Shown here one piece after another: positions 7,987 through 17,616 of a DNA stretch of 64,000 bases. Numbering within the stretch: position 1 is the stretch's first letter; every line of letters begins with the position of its first letter. The notes beneath the pieces are model-generated. The model was given only the letters and a program-made list of their open reading frames with translations. It ran no database searches and had not been told where the DNA came from. The position numbers and the translations under genes were made by a program. The DNA comes from Paenibacillus harenae DSM 16969. Lineage in GTDB: Bacteria; Bacillota; Bacilli; Paenibacillales; Paenibacillaceae. Location of the stretch: contig NZ_AULV01000015.1 of the NCBI RefSeq assembly GCF_000422465.1, positions 1 to 64,000 of the forward strand, read 5' to 3'.

Positions 7987-10900
7987 TCAGTTAATGAATT
8001 TCAAGTGCTTGAGCAGGCTTTCCAGCATGACGACCGCTTCGGCGCGCGTCGTCTTCTTGGCCGGAGCGAACGTTCCATCCGGGTTGCCCTTGATGATTCC
8101 CGCGGCTGCAACGTCGGCCGCCGCTTGCTGCGCCCAAGCCGCAATGCTGCCTTGATCGGCGAAGCCGCTCAGAGATGAAGCGTCTCCCGCTGCGGCAGAG
8201 CCTGCAAAGGCCATCGCTTTCGAGAGAATAACGGCCATCTCTTGGCGGGTGATCGTCCGGTCCGGCTTGAACGTACCGTCTTCATAACCGCTGATCAGCT
8301 CCGATCTCACGGCCGCCTCTATGAAGGCCGCGTACCAGCTGCTGCCGCCTACATCCGAGAAGGAAGAGGAGGAGCCGTTCCCCAGATTCAAACCGAGGGC
8401 GCGCACGACTAGTGCCGTAAATTCGGCACGCGTAACCGACTGCGAAGGTTTGAACTGCCGCTCGCTTACGCCATTGACGATAAGCTTGGAGGCAAGCGAT
8501 TCAACCGATTGCTTCGCCCAGTGATCCGGCTTCACGTCTTCGAACGATTTCCGGACGGACACCACCGTATAATAACTGTTGCCGTTCCGCTTCATGGTCA
8601 CCTGCGTTTGTCCGTCTGCCGCAGCAGCGAATGTGGACGGAACAAACATCAGCTTACCCGCCGTCGTATCGTATCGAACCGCTGTCGCGTTCTCCGTATC
8701 GATAGATTGGCCGAGCCATATCGTGCGTTCAGCGAATACGCCGCCGAACGAATGAAGCTCGACCGATTCCTCTCCAGCTTCGGCGAACACGATAAAGTCA
8801 TAGACGTCTCCGTGTACGGCTGCGCCCTCAGAACTTGCCGCTTGCTGTACGGCTGCCCGCACCTCATCGCTAGCAGGTTCGATGATGATGCTCACCGTAA
8901 CCTCACCGTCGAGTTGCCCCGCCGCTCCGTCAGCCAACACGCTTACCGGTACCGAGAAGCTTACTTTGCCGCCGGTTACGACGATGACCGCATCCGGACG
9001 TTTCGCTGCCGCATCGTTCAAGGCCGACAAAGGCAGTTTGGCCTTCAAGCCGCCATTCGGCGCAAGATCAGCAGAAAGCTTGATTTTGTTATCACCCGCC
9101 GCCAGCTTGTTCACCAAAGCGTTGAAAGTCCCGGCATTTATTTCCGTTACAGCCAACGGCCGCCCATTGGGACCTTTCTCCGTTTTCGGTTCAAGCTCAG
9201 GTCCAGGCGTCTGACCAGGCGTTCCCGGATTAGGCGACGATGTATCTTGTACATTCAACTGCAGAACCGCGACCGTACCGCCAACCTCATTCGCCACCAG
9301 CAGCAGCGGCTTTCCGGTCGGACTATCCGCTGCCGGAATGAATTCAATCCCTTCCGGTGCCGTGTCGGTCTCCAGATTGTTGTCCGGCGTAAATTCGCGC
9401 GTGTTTGTATAGTTGACGAATACAGGCTTCGTCGGGTCCGTCACATCGTAAATCATAATGCCGCCGATACGCTCCAGGCCAATAAAAGCGAAAATCTTAT
9501 CGCCGACTTTGCCGATTTTGATATCCTCCGGTTCCGGACCTTTCTTCGCGCTTCGGTCGTCCAAAGCCGTCTTGTTATTTCCGGCATTGAAATTTCCAGG
9601 CAAACGCTGCGCCGTAATTTGCTCGAAGCTATTGCCGCTGTCATAGATCAGCTTCATATCTTCGGTATCCCATACCGAGAAGGAGCGGGCGCCGTAAGCA
9701 TAGATGCCATCGGTCCCCATGTCGCTCGCCACTTCCAGTTTGTCATACTGCGATTTGCCTTGGAGGAACAGCGCAGCTGCCGAAGCCGGGTCCAGCTTCT
9801 TCTTCATGTCTGCTACCTTGCTGCCGTTCTCTCTTCCGGGCCATTCGGTCACATCGCCCTCGTTAGCCGAGAACAGATACGTCTTGCCGTTCATTGTATA
9901 AGCGGCTACGCCGTCAGGCATATACATGCCGTAGAACGGCACGTTCTCCAGATTTATTTCGCCGTCCTTCACCAAGTCAAGCGAATTGGCCGGGAGACTG
10001 TAATCCTTGAATCCGAATCCTTTGACCGATACGATCTTTTTCGTAGTCAGGTCAACCGCCGCTACCGCGTTATTCTCCTGCAGGGAGACATAAGCCTTCG
10101 TTTGGTCGTCGGACAGCGCGATATATTCCGGTTCCAAGTCGAAGATGGCATCCGCTTTGGCCCCTTTGCCTGTGATGAGTCCGCTGTCCGGATCGGAAGC
10201 GCCGCGGATATGCACACCGTCACCGATGATGGACGGATCGTCGAATTTCAACTGCACGACTGAATCGGTCTCCGTATCGACGATCGTAACGCTGCCTTCC
10301 GGATCTCCCGCTTCCGTGCGCGGCTCGGCTTCATCTGCCGTTAATACATACCTGCCGTCGGCCGTTACCTTGATCATGTCCGGCTGAACGCCTGCATCAT
10401 AGGATTTGAGAAGGTTTCCGGCATAATCAAGCATAAGGATTTTACCGGTTTTCAGCGGATCGGCTTCCTGCACCGCAACGAATACGCGTTTGGTCGCCGT
10501 ATTCACATCGACGCTCGTTAAGTCACCGTATACGAATCCGCCCTTTTCAACCAGCTCCTTGATCAGGACTGACTTCTCCTTCACGGGTCCGGCTGCATTC
10601 CCAAGCACGACAATATCCAGGGTAGGCGGATTGCCCCCTCCGTTCACCAAATAAAATTTGCCGTTATCCTTGTTGTACTTCACGATTTCCGCCACGCCGC
10701 CGTCGCTGTTCGGGGAGCCCGCGCGATAACTGCCGATTTTCGTGACGGAGAGCCTGTCCTTGATCGCTTCGTTAACCGTCAGAGCCAAGGTGACTTGCCC
10801 GGCTGCCGACGCGCCGTCCGTGACGGTCAAGGTTACGTTGTACGTTCCTTGCGATGGGTTCGCCGGCGTTCCGGCAATAACACCGGTCGACGCATTCAGG

Positions 10901-13900
10901 CTCAATCCTTCCGGCAGGCCACTAGCCGCGAAAGTGTACGGAGGCGTGCCGCCGCTCACAGTGATTGCTGCGGCATACGGCATTCCCGCTGCAGCATTCG
11001 GCAAACTCGTTGTCTCGAAAGCCAGCGGCTGCCGGACAACGCCCCATTCGCCGTCGGAGCCGCTGCGAGGTCCGTACAGAGCGACCGTATCGGTGGAAGC
11101 TTCGCTGTAATCGATTTGCTCAAAGTTGGCCTTGTTATTGTCCGTGTCGGTCAGATCAACTCGTCTAATCGCTTTTTTCTTGGACGTTCCTTCCGCTGAA
11201 CCGCTCGGGTATGCCGTTTCAAAGCCGTCGATATCGCTGCCCGAGTCATTGCTGCCCGTTCCAAGCAGATCGACATAACCTGCCGGCTTCGCAACAAACG
11301 GATTGGCGTCGGTCAGGAGCGTCTGATTGCTCATCAAAGCGACCTTCAAGCCTTTGTTGTTAATGAATCGATTCCAGTTCTGATCGGCTTTGGCCGATAG
11401 ATCGATTTTCAAATTGTCCGGTGAAGCGCCTGTCGCAGCCCCCGCGATCAGATACGACGAGCGGGCTTTGATCGTTCCCGTCAGATCCAGCTTGCTCCAT
11501 GGCTGCGTCGGACCAGTCGTTGCATTCGAGCCCCGGTCCGCATATTGCAGCGACCAGCCGCTCAAATCGATGTCCGAATTCGTCGGGTTGTACAATTCGA
11601 CAAATCCGTTGGACGCATACGTATCGGCTGCTGTCTTCAAGCCGCCGCCATACACCTGGTTAATGATGATATGGGGAACCGTTACGTCATATTTTCCATC
11701 CGCCGTATACGGTGTGCCCGCCGCAACCGGCTGCTGCGGATTGTTCGGATTGTTCGTAAGCGTCCATACGTCGGAATACGTCTTCCCGCCGAATGCATCC
11801 TCTGCTACCGCAAACCATTCATTTACCGCATTAGCGGAAAAATCGCTCCAACGGACCGCTACAAGCGTATCGCTTTGCACGTTCTCGCCGCTGCCGATCA
11901 GATGATCGGTATACACCTTCACGCCGAGGTAGTCGGTTGCGACTCGCTTCGCTTTCGGCGCGAGATCCAGATCAAGCGTGAATTCGTCTTTGCCTGGATA
12001 CTCCTCCGGATCGTAAAAATGGAGATCGCCTTCGCCATTGTTTTTAGATGGCGAATAAGTCACGATATGCAGCTTATTACTGTCGACATCGAACTGCATA
12101 AGGCGGATGTAACCGTCTCCTCCATTGGGACCGCCTTGATAATCCGCAAGCATCTGATAGACGTTGCGGTCAGGAGTGCCGTCCCCGTCATCGTCGATTG
12201 CATCAGTCAGCAGCTCGGCATCATGATAGTGGCCGGACAGCACCGCAATGACGTTCGGATTGGTCAGAACGACTTTCTCATAAATCTTCTCCGCGATCGG
12301 GCTCCGGTTGCCGGATACGAGCAAATATTCATGGAAGTTCAGAATCGCTTTCCGCTCGGGGAACTTCTTCAGCACCTCGTCCATCCATTTGATTTCCTCG
12401 TCACCAAGGCCCCAGCCCATATACATCATGATATAGTCGTTGCCGTTCGACGAGATCAGGTCATAATGACCGCGGTTGTTGTCATAAGAACCGCCGTAGG
12501 TCGGCTCGTCCTTGTATCGGTCCGCCCCGAAGTTGGCCCAGTATTGATCATAGGCGCCGAGCTTATGATCAACGTCATGGTTGCCGGCTAGTACGCCATA
12601 AGGAATATTCGCGTTTTCCAGCACCTTCATGTTCTTCGAAGCGACCACCCATTGCTCCGGCTTATCCGCTTCGTCGACAAGATCACCCGTGTGGAATACA
12701 TATTTGATCTTATACGCTTCCTTGTTGTCTGCAATCCAATTCACGATGCTTTCGTAAATATGCGGATAGCTCTCTGAATAATATTGCGTGTCGGACATCC
12801 AGACGAATGAATAATCGACCGATTCCGGCGAACTCGGCACTTCGTCCTGCACCAATACGTTAACCGTATGGTCCTTCGCGTAATCGCCGACCTCAATACG
12901 GCCCGAAAGCGTGAAATCTCCAGCCCCCGCGATTTTTACGTCCTGTGCATCCCACTTCGCAAGCGTATGGTTCCACACATACAGCGTAACTTTACGGCCT
13001 TCGAGCGATTTGCCCTTCCATTCGATATCCGCCAGGTCGGTTGCCTTAACCGATTCGTCCAGCTTCACTTCGAAGCGGTGATAAGGGAACTGCTCGTCCG
13101 AATCATCGGTCAGGTAGTCGCTGTCCGCTTTTGCGATTCGGGCATAATCGCCGTCGGTCATTGCCGTCTCGCCGGCAGGCGCCTGCTCGCGCGGAGGCTC
13201 GGTGTCGGCGGCGTTGCGGAAGCCCGTGAAGCTGCCGCGCTTCATCGCGTCGTACAAATAACCTCTATAGAAGGAAACCTTCATCGCGTCATCCGTCGGG
13301 TCCGTTACTTTGACGATGAGATCGGCCACAGCGTCCTGCATCGGGCCAATGATTCCTTGCGATACGAACACGGGCTTGTCAGGCGCTTCCACCGGCGTCG
13401 TGAACTTGATGGTCTTCATCGTCTTATTGTCGACCTTATCGGACGCTTCAATCGTCAGCGTATGCTCGCCGGCATTCAAGGAAACGGAGGAGACGGTATG
13501 CGGAAGTGCGACTTCCTCCCCGTCCAGCTTGGCTGCTACGTTCCCGACTCCGGCGATCTCGTCGGTCGCCTCGGCGTTAATGACGAAGCTGCCTTTGTAC
13601 GTCTGGCCGTCTTCCACAGTCGCCGTAATGGCCGGCGCCGTATTGTCAACCTTAACCTGCGCCGTAACGGCGTCTCCTCCGATGGCCGCCTTCACAGTGT
13701 AGGAGCCGTCGTCGACAGTTGTCGTGTCCCAGCTATACGCTTTCGATGTAAACTTATCGGCAGGAATGTTGAACGTAAAGTCGATGAACGGATTTTTCCC
13801 GGCGCTGTCGCCCATCTTTATCTCGGTGTTCGGATTCGCATACCGTAAATCATAATACTCGGTTCCATCCGCCAACACGAGCCTGACGTTCCGGATTTCA

Positions 13901-16176
13901 AAATCATCCTTGTTCTCTTCAGGACGATCGTCGAACGGTGACGATTTGGAGCCCGCACGGATCGAAACCGTATTGCTCGGGCCAGCCGTCAGCCGCTTCG
14001 AATCGATTGGAATCGTCAGAGTCTCGTATGCATTAATCGTGTCATCGAATGTACGCAAAATTTCGGCACCGATCGTCACCGCATTTTTAAAATACAGGTT
14101 TACGCTCTTCACTTCAAAAGCAAAGTAAGCGTCGGATTCGATCGCATGATACGTCATTTCCTGGGAAATCGCCTCGTCATTAATCGACAGCCCTATGGCG
14201 TCAGCTTCTGCAGCATTGGCCGTACCCTTAATGACCGTCTGGCCGGTAAGCACGTCGCCGTCAGCAGCGTTCAGGCGAAGGCCATCCTGAGGTAGGCCGC
14301 CGATAACGGTTAGACGATAGGTGTCGGTTGTCGTTTTATTAAAGCCGTCCGAAACTTCCAAATAATAATCGATATATTCCTTGCCGATCATTTCCGGCGA
14401 ATAGATCATGTGGTGGTACATCGAATCGGCAAAGCTTTGTTGCAGATAGCGCTTCGTGTAACCCGATTGCAAATTGTTTTTGTAAAATAACGCGACGGAT
14501 TTCACCGAGACGTCATCCTCCGCGTCAAATTTCAGCTCGACATTGCTGCTTGGGATAGCTTCCGACTTGCTTGTCAGGTTCGCCAGCTGCGGCGGAACCG
14601 TATCGTCCGGAACCGTCACGGTTATCTCCGGAACCTGTAAAGGCTTGACGCTCCCCGGCGTCGGAGCTTCCGTTCCGGCGCTAAGCTTAATCAGATTCGC
14701 CGTTCCGTTCGTCGGATAGCTGTAAAGAATACTTTTATCGGCAACGGTATCGTCGCCGTTTTCATTGTAGATCGCGACCGCCAATTCCTCGCCCGCGTTG
14801 GTCTTCACGATAAGTCCGCGAGGATCCCCATTTGCCATTCCGCCGGTATTCACCTTGACAATGTCGACATTGCCGACCAGACTCGTCTGATAGAAAGCAT
14901 TAAAATCATCGACCGTCAGATCGCCGTTCTGTCCGTTAATAACCCAGAATACCAATGTTTCTTTTGAAGGAATGATGATGTCTTCCTTGATGCCGGGCCA
15001 GATGACGTCCGCGTCCGGACCGGAAGCCGGGTAACGATAGACGAGCTTGTAGTCGTCGAAGTTCAAATCGCGGTCAGTATTATTGTAGATTTCGACAAAC
15101 TCATAGCCGTCCGCGGTGCCGACGTTGGTCGAGTCGGGGACCAGCTCGGTAATGAGAAACGGAGGCATGCCGTCGAAGTTCACGTTCGTGAGGGTTATGT
15201 TGAAGCTGTTCACCGGCGTCGATTTGGTCAACGTCCCGTCGGAAGCCTCAATATAATATTCCATGACGGGTTCGGTAAGCGCAGCCTTCGGAATCGCGCC
15301 CTCATATGCATTGCCCGTCCCTTTCGTTAATGGAGCTTGCGCATACCCCGCTTGGGAGCGCGGCTTATAGTATACGGACGCCGTCACAGTATCGTTATTC
15401 GCGTCTGTGATTTCGGCTTGAATCCATGCATCATTATCATTGCTTACGGTCGCAAGCGGCGTATGTACGATAACCGGAGGCTCGTTCGTTACGTCCGGCA
15501 GCACGACCTGCTCCGGCGGAATTTGCGCCGCTTCATACGAACCGGGCGTCGGCGTTGCCTTCAGCCCGAACTTGTCTTGTTCCTTGCCGCTTGCCGGCAC
15601 CGTGAATTGCACGCTTAGACCTGCGCCGACATCGGTTCCGAGGTAGCTCGCCTGAGCGATCTCCGCATTCGTCTTCTTGTTCTTGATGACGACCGCCCGC
15701 GATCCGCCATTGGCGAAACCCGGGAACCCGGCGACCTGCGTCAGCTGATTATCGGCGATGCTTGTCTTGTAATGGTCATTAAAATCAACAAGCGTCTTGC
15801 CGGAATTAGGATTATACCAAAAAACATGCAGCTCCCCCGGTTCAATCGTTACCGTAGGCAGCGTGTATTTGAAATCCGCACTAGAGCCTGACGTATAACG
15901 GTAGAGCAGCTGATAGTCCGCATTGGCCGCGTCCTCCGAACCGACGGCGAGCGCTTTGTTCGAGTTATTGTAAATCTCGAAATACTCATAAAGATCTGTG
16001 CCGGTATTGTCCGGCAGGATCTCTGTCACGAATAATTCCATCTGCGCGTATGCGCCGGCCTCTCCTTCCGCGTAAGCAGGCCGCGGTGAAGCCGGTAAAA
16101 TAACAGAGGTTGCCAGCATGCTGAAAGCTAACAGCAGCGGCAACCACCTTTTTAATCTTCGACGTTTCAATTCCAT
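7987..16176 (-). CDS. Giant SLH-anchored multidomain extracellular metallophosphoesterase
   Basis: A 2729-residue secreted protein. Approximate domain order: signal peptide (1-36); lamin-tail (LTD) domain 45-215; bacterial Ig-like; second LTD 337-510; further Ig-like beta domains to about 980; calcineurin-like metallophosphoesterase 1120-1315 with its metal ligands in MSDTQ, HTGDLVDE, GNHDVDH, FHEY and SGHYHD; third LTD from 1500; putative-Ig (GGTPPYTF) around 1730; a large beta-propeller of the choice-of-anchor I type, about 1807-2305, with phytase/alkaline-phosphatase-like flavour; a Pro-rich linker; and three SLH domains, 2544-2729. SLH domains bind pyruvylated secondary wall polymer, so the enzyme should sit on the cell surface, probably releasing phosphate from extracellular esters or nucleic acid. 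Start ATG behind GGAGGGGA. It is a single-gene unit with its own terminator. Confidence 0.92.
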   Translation of the reverse strand: MELKRRRLKRWLPLLLAFSMLATSVILPASPRPAYAEGEAGAYAQMELFVTEILPDNTGTDLYEYFEIYNNSNKALAVGSEDAANADYQLLYRYTSGSSADFKYTLPTVTIEPGELHVFWYNPNSGKTLVDFNDHYKTSIADNQLTQVAGFPGFANGGSRAVVIKNKKTNAEIAQASYLGTDVGAGLSVQFTVPASGKEQDKFGLKATPTPGSYEAAQIPPEQVVLPDVTNEPPVIVHTPLATVSNDNDAWIQAEITDANNDTVTASVYYKPRSQAGYAQAPLTKGTGNAYEGAIPKAALTEPVMEYYIEASDGTLTKSTPVNSFNITLTNVNFDGMPPFLITELVPDSTNVGTADGYEFVEIYNNTDRDLNFDDYKLVYRYPASGPDADVIWPGIKEDIIIPSKETLVFWVINGQNGDLTVDDFNAFYQTSLVGNVDIVKVNTGGMANGDPRGLIVKTNAGEELAVAIYNENGDDTVADKSILYSYPTNGTANLIKLSAGTEAPTPGSVKPLQVPEITVTVPDDTVPPQLANLTSKSEAIPSSNVELKFDAEDDVSVKSVALFYKNNLQSGYTKRYLQQSFADSMYHHMIYSPEMIGKEYIDYYLEVSDGFNKTTTDTYRLTVIGGLPQDGLRLNAADGDVLTGQTVIKGTANAAEADAIGLSINDEAISQEMTYHAIESDAYFAFEVKSVNLYFKNAVTIGAEILRTFDDTINAYETLTIPIDSKRLTAGPSNTVSIRAGSKSSPFDDRPEENKDDFEIRNVRLVLADGTEYYDLRYANPNTEIKMGDSAGKNPFIDFTFNIPADKFTSKAYSWDTTTVDDGSYTVKAAIGGDAVTAQVKVDNTAPAITATVEDGQTYKGSFVINAEATDEIAGVGNVAAKLDGEEVALPHTVSSVSLNAGEHTLTIEASDKVDNKTMKTIKFTTPVEAPDKPVFVSQGIIGPMQDAVADLIVKVTDPTDDAMKVSFYRGYLYDAMKRGSFTGFRNAADTEPPREQAPAGETAMTDGDYARIAKADSDYLTDDSDEQFPYHRFEVKLDESVKATDLADIEWKGKSLEGRKVTLYVWNHTLAKWDAQDVKIAGAGDFTLSGRIEVGDYAKDHTVNVLVQDEVPSSPESVDYSFVWMSDTQYYSESYPHIYESIVNWIADNKEAYKIKYVFHTGDLVDEADKPEQWVVASKNMKVLENANIPYGVLAGNHDVDHKLGAYDQYWANFGADRYKDEPTYGGSYDNNRGHYDLISSNGNDYIMMYMGWGLGDEEIKWMDEVLKKFPERKAILNFHEYLLVSGNRSPIAEKIYEKVVLTNPNVIAVLSGHYHDAELLTDAIDDDGDGTPDRNVYQMLADYQGGPNGGDGYIRLMQFDVDSNKLHIVTYSPSKNNGEGDLHFYDPEEYPGKDEFTLDLDLAPKAKRVATDYLGVKVYTDHLIGSGENVQSDTLVAVRWSDFSANAVNEWFAVAEDAFGGKTYSDVWTLTNNPNNPQQPVAAGTPYTADGKYDVTVPHIIINQVYGGGLKTAADTYASNGFVELYNPTNSDIDLSGWSLQYADRGSNATTGPTQPWSKLDLTGTIKARSSYLIAGAATGASPDNLKIDLSAKADQNWNRFINNKGLKVALMSNQTLLTDANPFVAKPAGYVDLLGTGSNDSGSDIDGFETAYPSGSAEGTSKKKAIRRVDLTDTDNNKANFEQIDYSEASTDTVALYGPRSGSDGEWGVVRQPLAFETTSLPNAAAGMPYAAAITVSGGTPPYTFAASGLPEGLSLNASTGVIAGTPANPSQGTYNVTLTVTDGASAAGQVTLALTVNEAIKDRLSVTKIGSYRAGSPNSDGGVAEIVKYNKDNGKFYLVNGGGNPPTLDIVVLGNAAGPVKEKSVLIKELVEKGGFVYGDLTSVDVNTATKRVFVAVQEADPLKTGKILMLDYAGNLLKSYDAGVQPDMIKVTADGRYVLTADEAEPRTEAGDPEGSVTIVDTETDSVVQLKFDDPSIIGDGVHIRGASDPDSGLITGKGAKADAIFDLEPEYIALSDDQTKAYVSLQENNAVAAVDLTTKKIVSVKGFGFKDYSLPANSLDLVKDGEINLENVPFYGMYMPDGVAAYTMNGKTYLFSANEGDVTEWPGRENGSKVADMKKKLDPASAAALFLQGKSQYDKLEVASDMGTDGIYAYGARSFSVWDTEDMKLIYDSGNSFEQITAQRLPGNFNAGNNKTALDDRSAKKGPEPEDIKIGKVGDKIFAFIGLERIGGIMIYDVTDPTKPVFVNYTNTREFTPDNNLETDTAPEGIEFIPAADSPTGKPLLLVANEVGGTVAVLQLNVQDTSSPNPGTPGQTPGPELEPKTEKGPNGRPLAVTEINAGTFNALVNKLAAGDNKIKLSADLAPNGGLKAKLPLSALNDAAAKRPDAVIVVTGGKVSFSVPVSVLADGAAGQLDGEVTVSIIIEPASDEVRAAVQQAASSEGAAVHGDVYDFIVFAEAGEESVELHSFGGVFAERTIWLGQSIDTENATAVRYDTTAGKLMFVPSTFAAAADGQTQVTMKRNGNSYYTVVSVRKSFEDVKPDHWAKQSVESLASKLIVNGVSERQFKPSQSVTRAEFTALVVRALGLNLGNGSSSSFSDVGGSSWYAAFIEAAVRSELISGYEDGTFKPDRTITRQEMAVILSKAMAFAGSAAAGDASSLSGFADQGSIAAWAQQAAADVAAAGIIKGNPDGTFAPAKKTTRAEAVVMLESLLKHLKFIN

Positions 16177-16270
16177 TCCCCTCCGCCAATAAATTGGTAT
16201 GAACCAAGCTACTTCATTCTATCGATGGTTTGTAAATGGAATGTTATGGCGATTTTAAGATTTCATGTTT

Positions 16271-17422
16271 CTACAATATTCGCTCGATAAACCAAAAAAC
16301 GCCAAAACCGCCGATCAGGACGGAAGCTCCGAGCTGGAGTCTCTGCTTATGATGCTGCCTGCCTTCAGGCGCAAGCAGCCGGGTGCGAATGAGCCACAGC
16401 AGCGGAACCGCAACCGCCAGCACGGCAACCTGACCGATCTCGACGCCAAGGTTGAAGGCAAACAAGGGAAGAGCGACGCGATCCGACAACTGATCCGCCA
16501 GCATGCCGGCAAAGCCGAAGCCGTGCAGCAGACCGAACAGCAGCGCGGTTAGCCAGCGCCGAGCGGTCGATTTCCCTATCACATTCTCCACCGCGATATA
16601 GATAATGCTTAGCGCAATGAGCGGCTCAACAATTGAAGCCGGCAGGGAGAAGATGCCAAGCGAAGCAAGCGCCAGCGTAACGCTATGGCCTATGGTGAAG
16701 GCGGTCACGATCGCCAGAATCGCCTTAAAGCTGCGTGCCGCGATCAGCAGGCCAAACAGAAATAGCAGATGGTCAAAACCGGTCCAAATGTGATGAATGC
16801 CAAGCGCGGTATAGTCCTTTAACGTCTTGACCCAAGATGCCTTTCCATCACCGGCGCCTACCGTATCGCCTCCCTGCTTGATTTGTATCAGATTATTCGT
16901 CGGGCTGAGCACCTGCTCAATCGACTGCCCGCCGAGATGGACGGTCGCAAGATTGCGGTGATTCGGATCCGTTCCGTCGGCGAATACGCCATATTGCACC
17001 ATGTACCGATCGATCGGTTGCTCGAAGCGATAGCGGACGGTCATGCCCACGACGGGGGTTCCCGAACGTTCCGTCAGCTCTATCTTCTCAAGCGCGCCAT
17101 CCGACAGCTTGCCGTCTCCCGTCACGATCAAATAATTGCTGACAAACGTTTCAAGCGCTTCGCCGGCCGCGTCCAGCTCCTCTTCAGACAAAACACCGTC
17201 CCCGTCTCCGTCGATCGAAAGCGCCTGGTCGAGATCATGTTCGGACAAGTATAGGGAATAGTACAGATCCTGCGTTTCAACCCGGATATCCGAGAAGCCC
17301 GTAGACGCAAAATGCGCCGAAGCCCTGTCGGCGGCCCCTGCCCCGGCAAATATAAATAATACGGCAAGCAGGACGAGCAGCCTTCCCCCCATCATTGCGT
17401 TACTCCTGGTGTGCATAGACAA
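16271..17422 (-). CDS. HupE/UreJ-like membrane protein with EF-hand-bearing ectodomain
   Basis: A 383-residue protein: signal peptide (about 1-35), an extracellular beta-rich region with a canonical EF-hand loop (DGDGDGVLSEEE, near residue 72), then six or seven membrane segments from about residue 195 that match the HupE/UreJ_2 family (GIHHIWTGFDHLLFLFGLL, GHSVTLALASLG, LLHGFGFAGML, FNLGVEIGQ). HupE proteins are proposed metal (nickel or cobalt) permeases, but this two-part subtype is uncharacterised and no hydrogenase or urease genes are nearby. Start: TTG at 17422, five bases from GGAGG, or ATG two codons further in. It lies 95 bases downstream of nothing but the giant gene's promoter side, on the same strand. 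Confidence 0.85.
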   Translation of the reverse strand: MSMHTRSNAMMGGRLLVLLAVLFIFAGAGAADRASAHFASTGFSDIRVETQDLYYSLYLSEHDLDQALSIDGDGDGVLSEEELDAAGEALETFVSNYLIVTGDGKLSDGALEKIELTERSGTPVVGMTVRYRFEQPIDRYMVQYGVFADGTDPNHRNLATVHLGGQSIEQVLSPTNNLIQIKQGGDTVGAGDGKASWVKTLKDYTALGIHHIWTGFDHLLFLFGLLIAARSFKAILAIVTAFTIGHSVTLALASLGIFSLPASIVEPLIALSIIYIAVENVIGKSTARRWLTALLFGLLHGFGFAGMLADQLSDRVALPLFAFNLGVEIGQVAVLAVAVPLLWLIRTRLLAPEGRQHHKQRLQLGASVLIGGFGVFWFIERIL

Positions 17423-17560
17423 ACAATCCTCCTCGACATGTAAGAGCAGCCCTTAGGGAAGCCTTTGGTCCCACTCTAGCAGAGGATCTTCACCTTTCGA
17501 TAATGCTCGTGTAAATCCGATGTAAAATGATGTCGGGAGCATGCCCGCGGCAAACGCCAA

Positions 17561-17597
17561 ATAACCCGAACCGGCCTTAGCCGGAATCGGGTTATTT
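17561..17597. terminator. Bidirectional terminator behind htpG
   Basis: AATAACCCGA at 17561-17570 pairs with TCGGGTTATT at 17588-17597, and an inner CCGGC/GCCGG stem extends the hairpin. It lies about 20 bases past the htpG stop. A and T tracts flank it on both sides. Confidence 0.85.
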
Positions 17598-17616
17598 CAA
17601 TTATTTTCGCCGTATG

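Noticed and set aside
8509..10263. 584-codon plus-strand open frame
   Set aside because: Opposite-strand shadow of the giant SLH protein gene: Arg- and His-rich composition, no ribosome site and no recognisable domain. The GC-rich codons of the real gene keep the antisense frame open.
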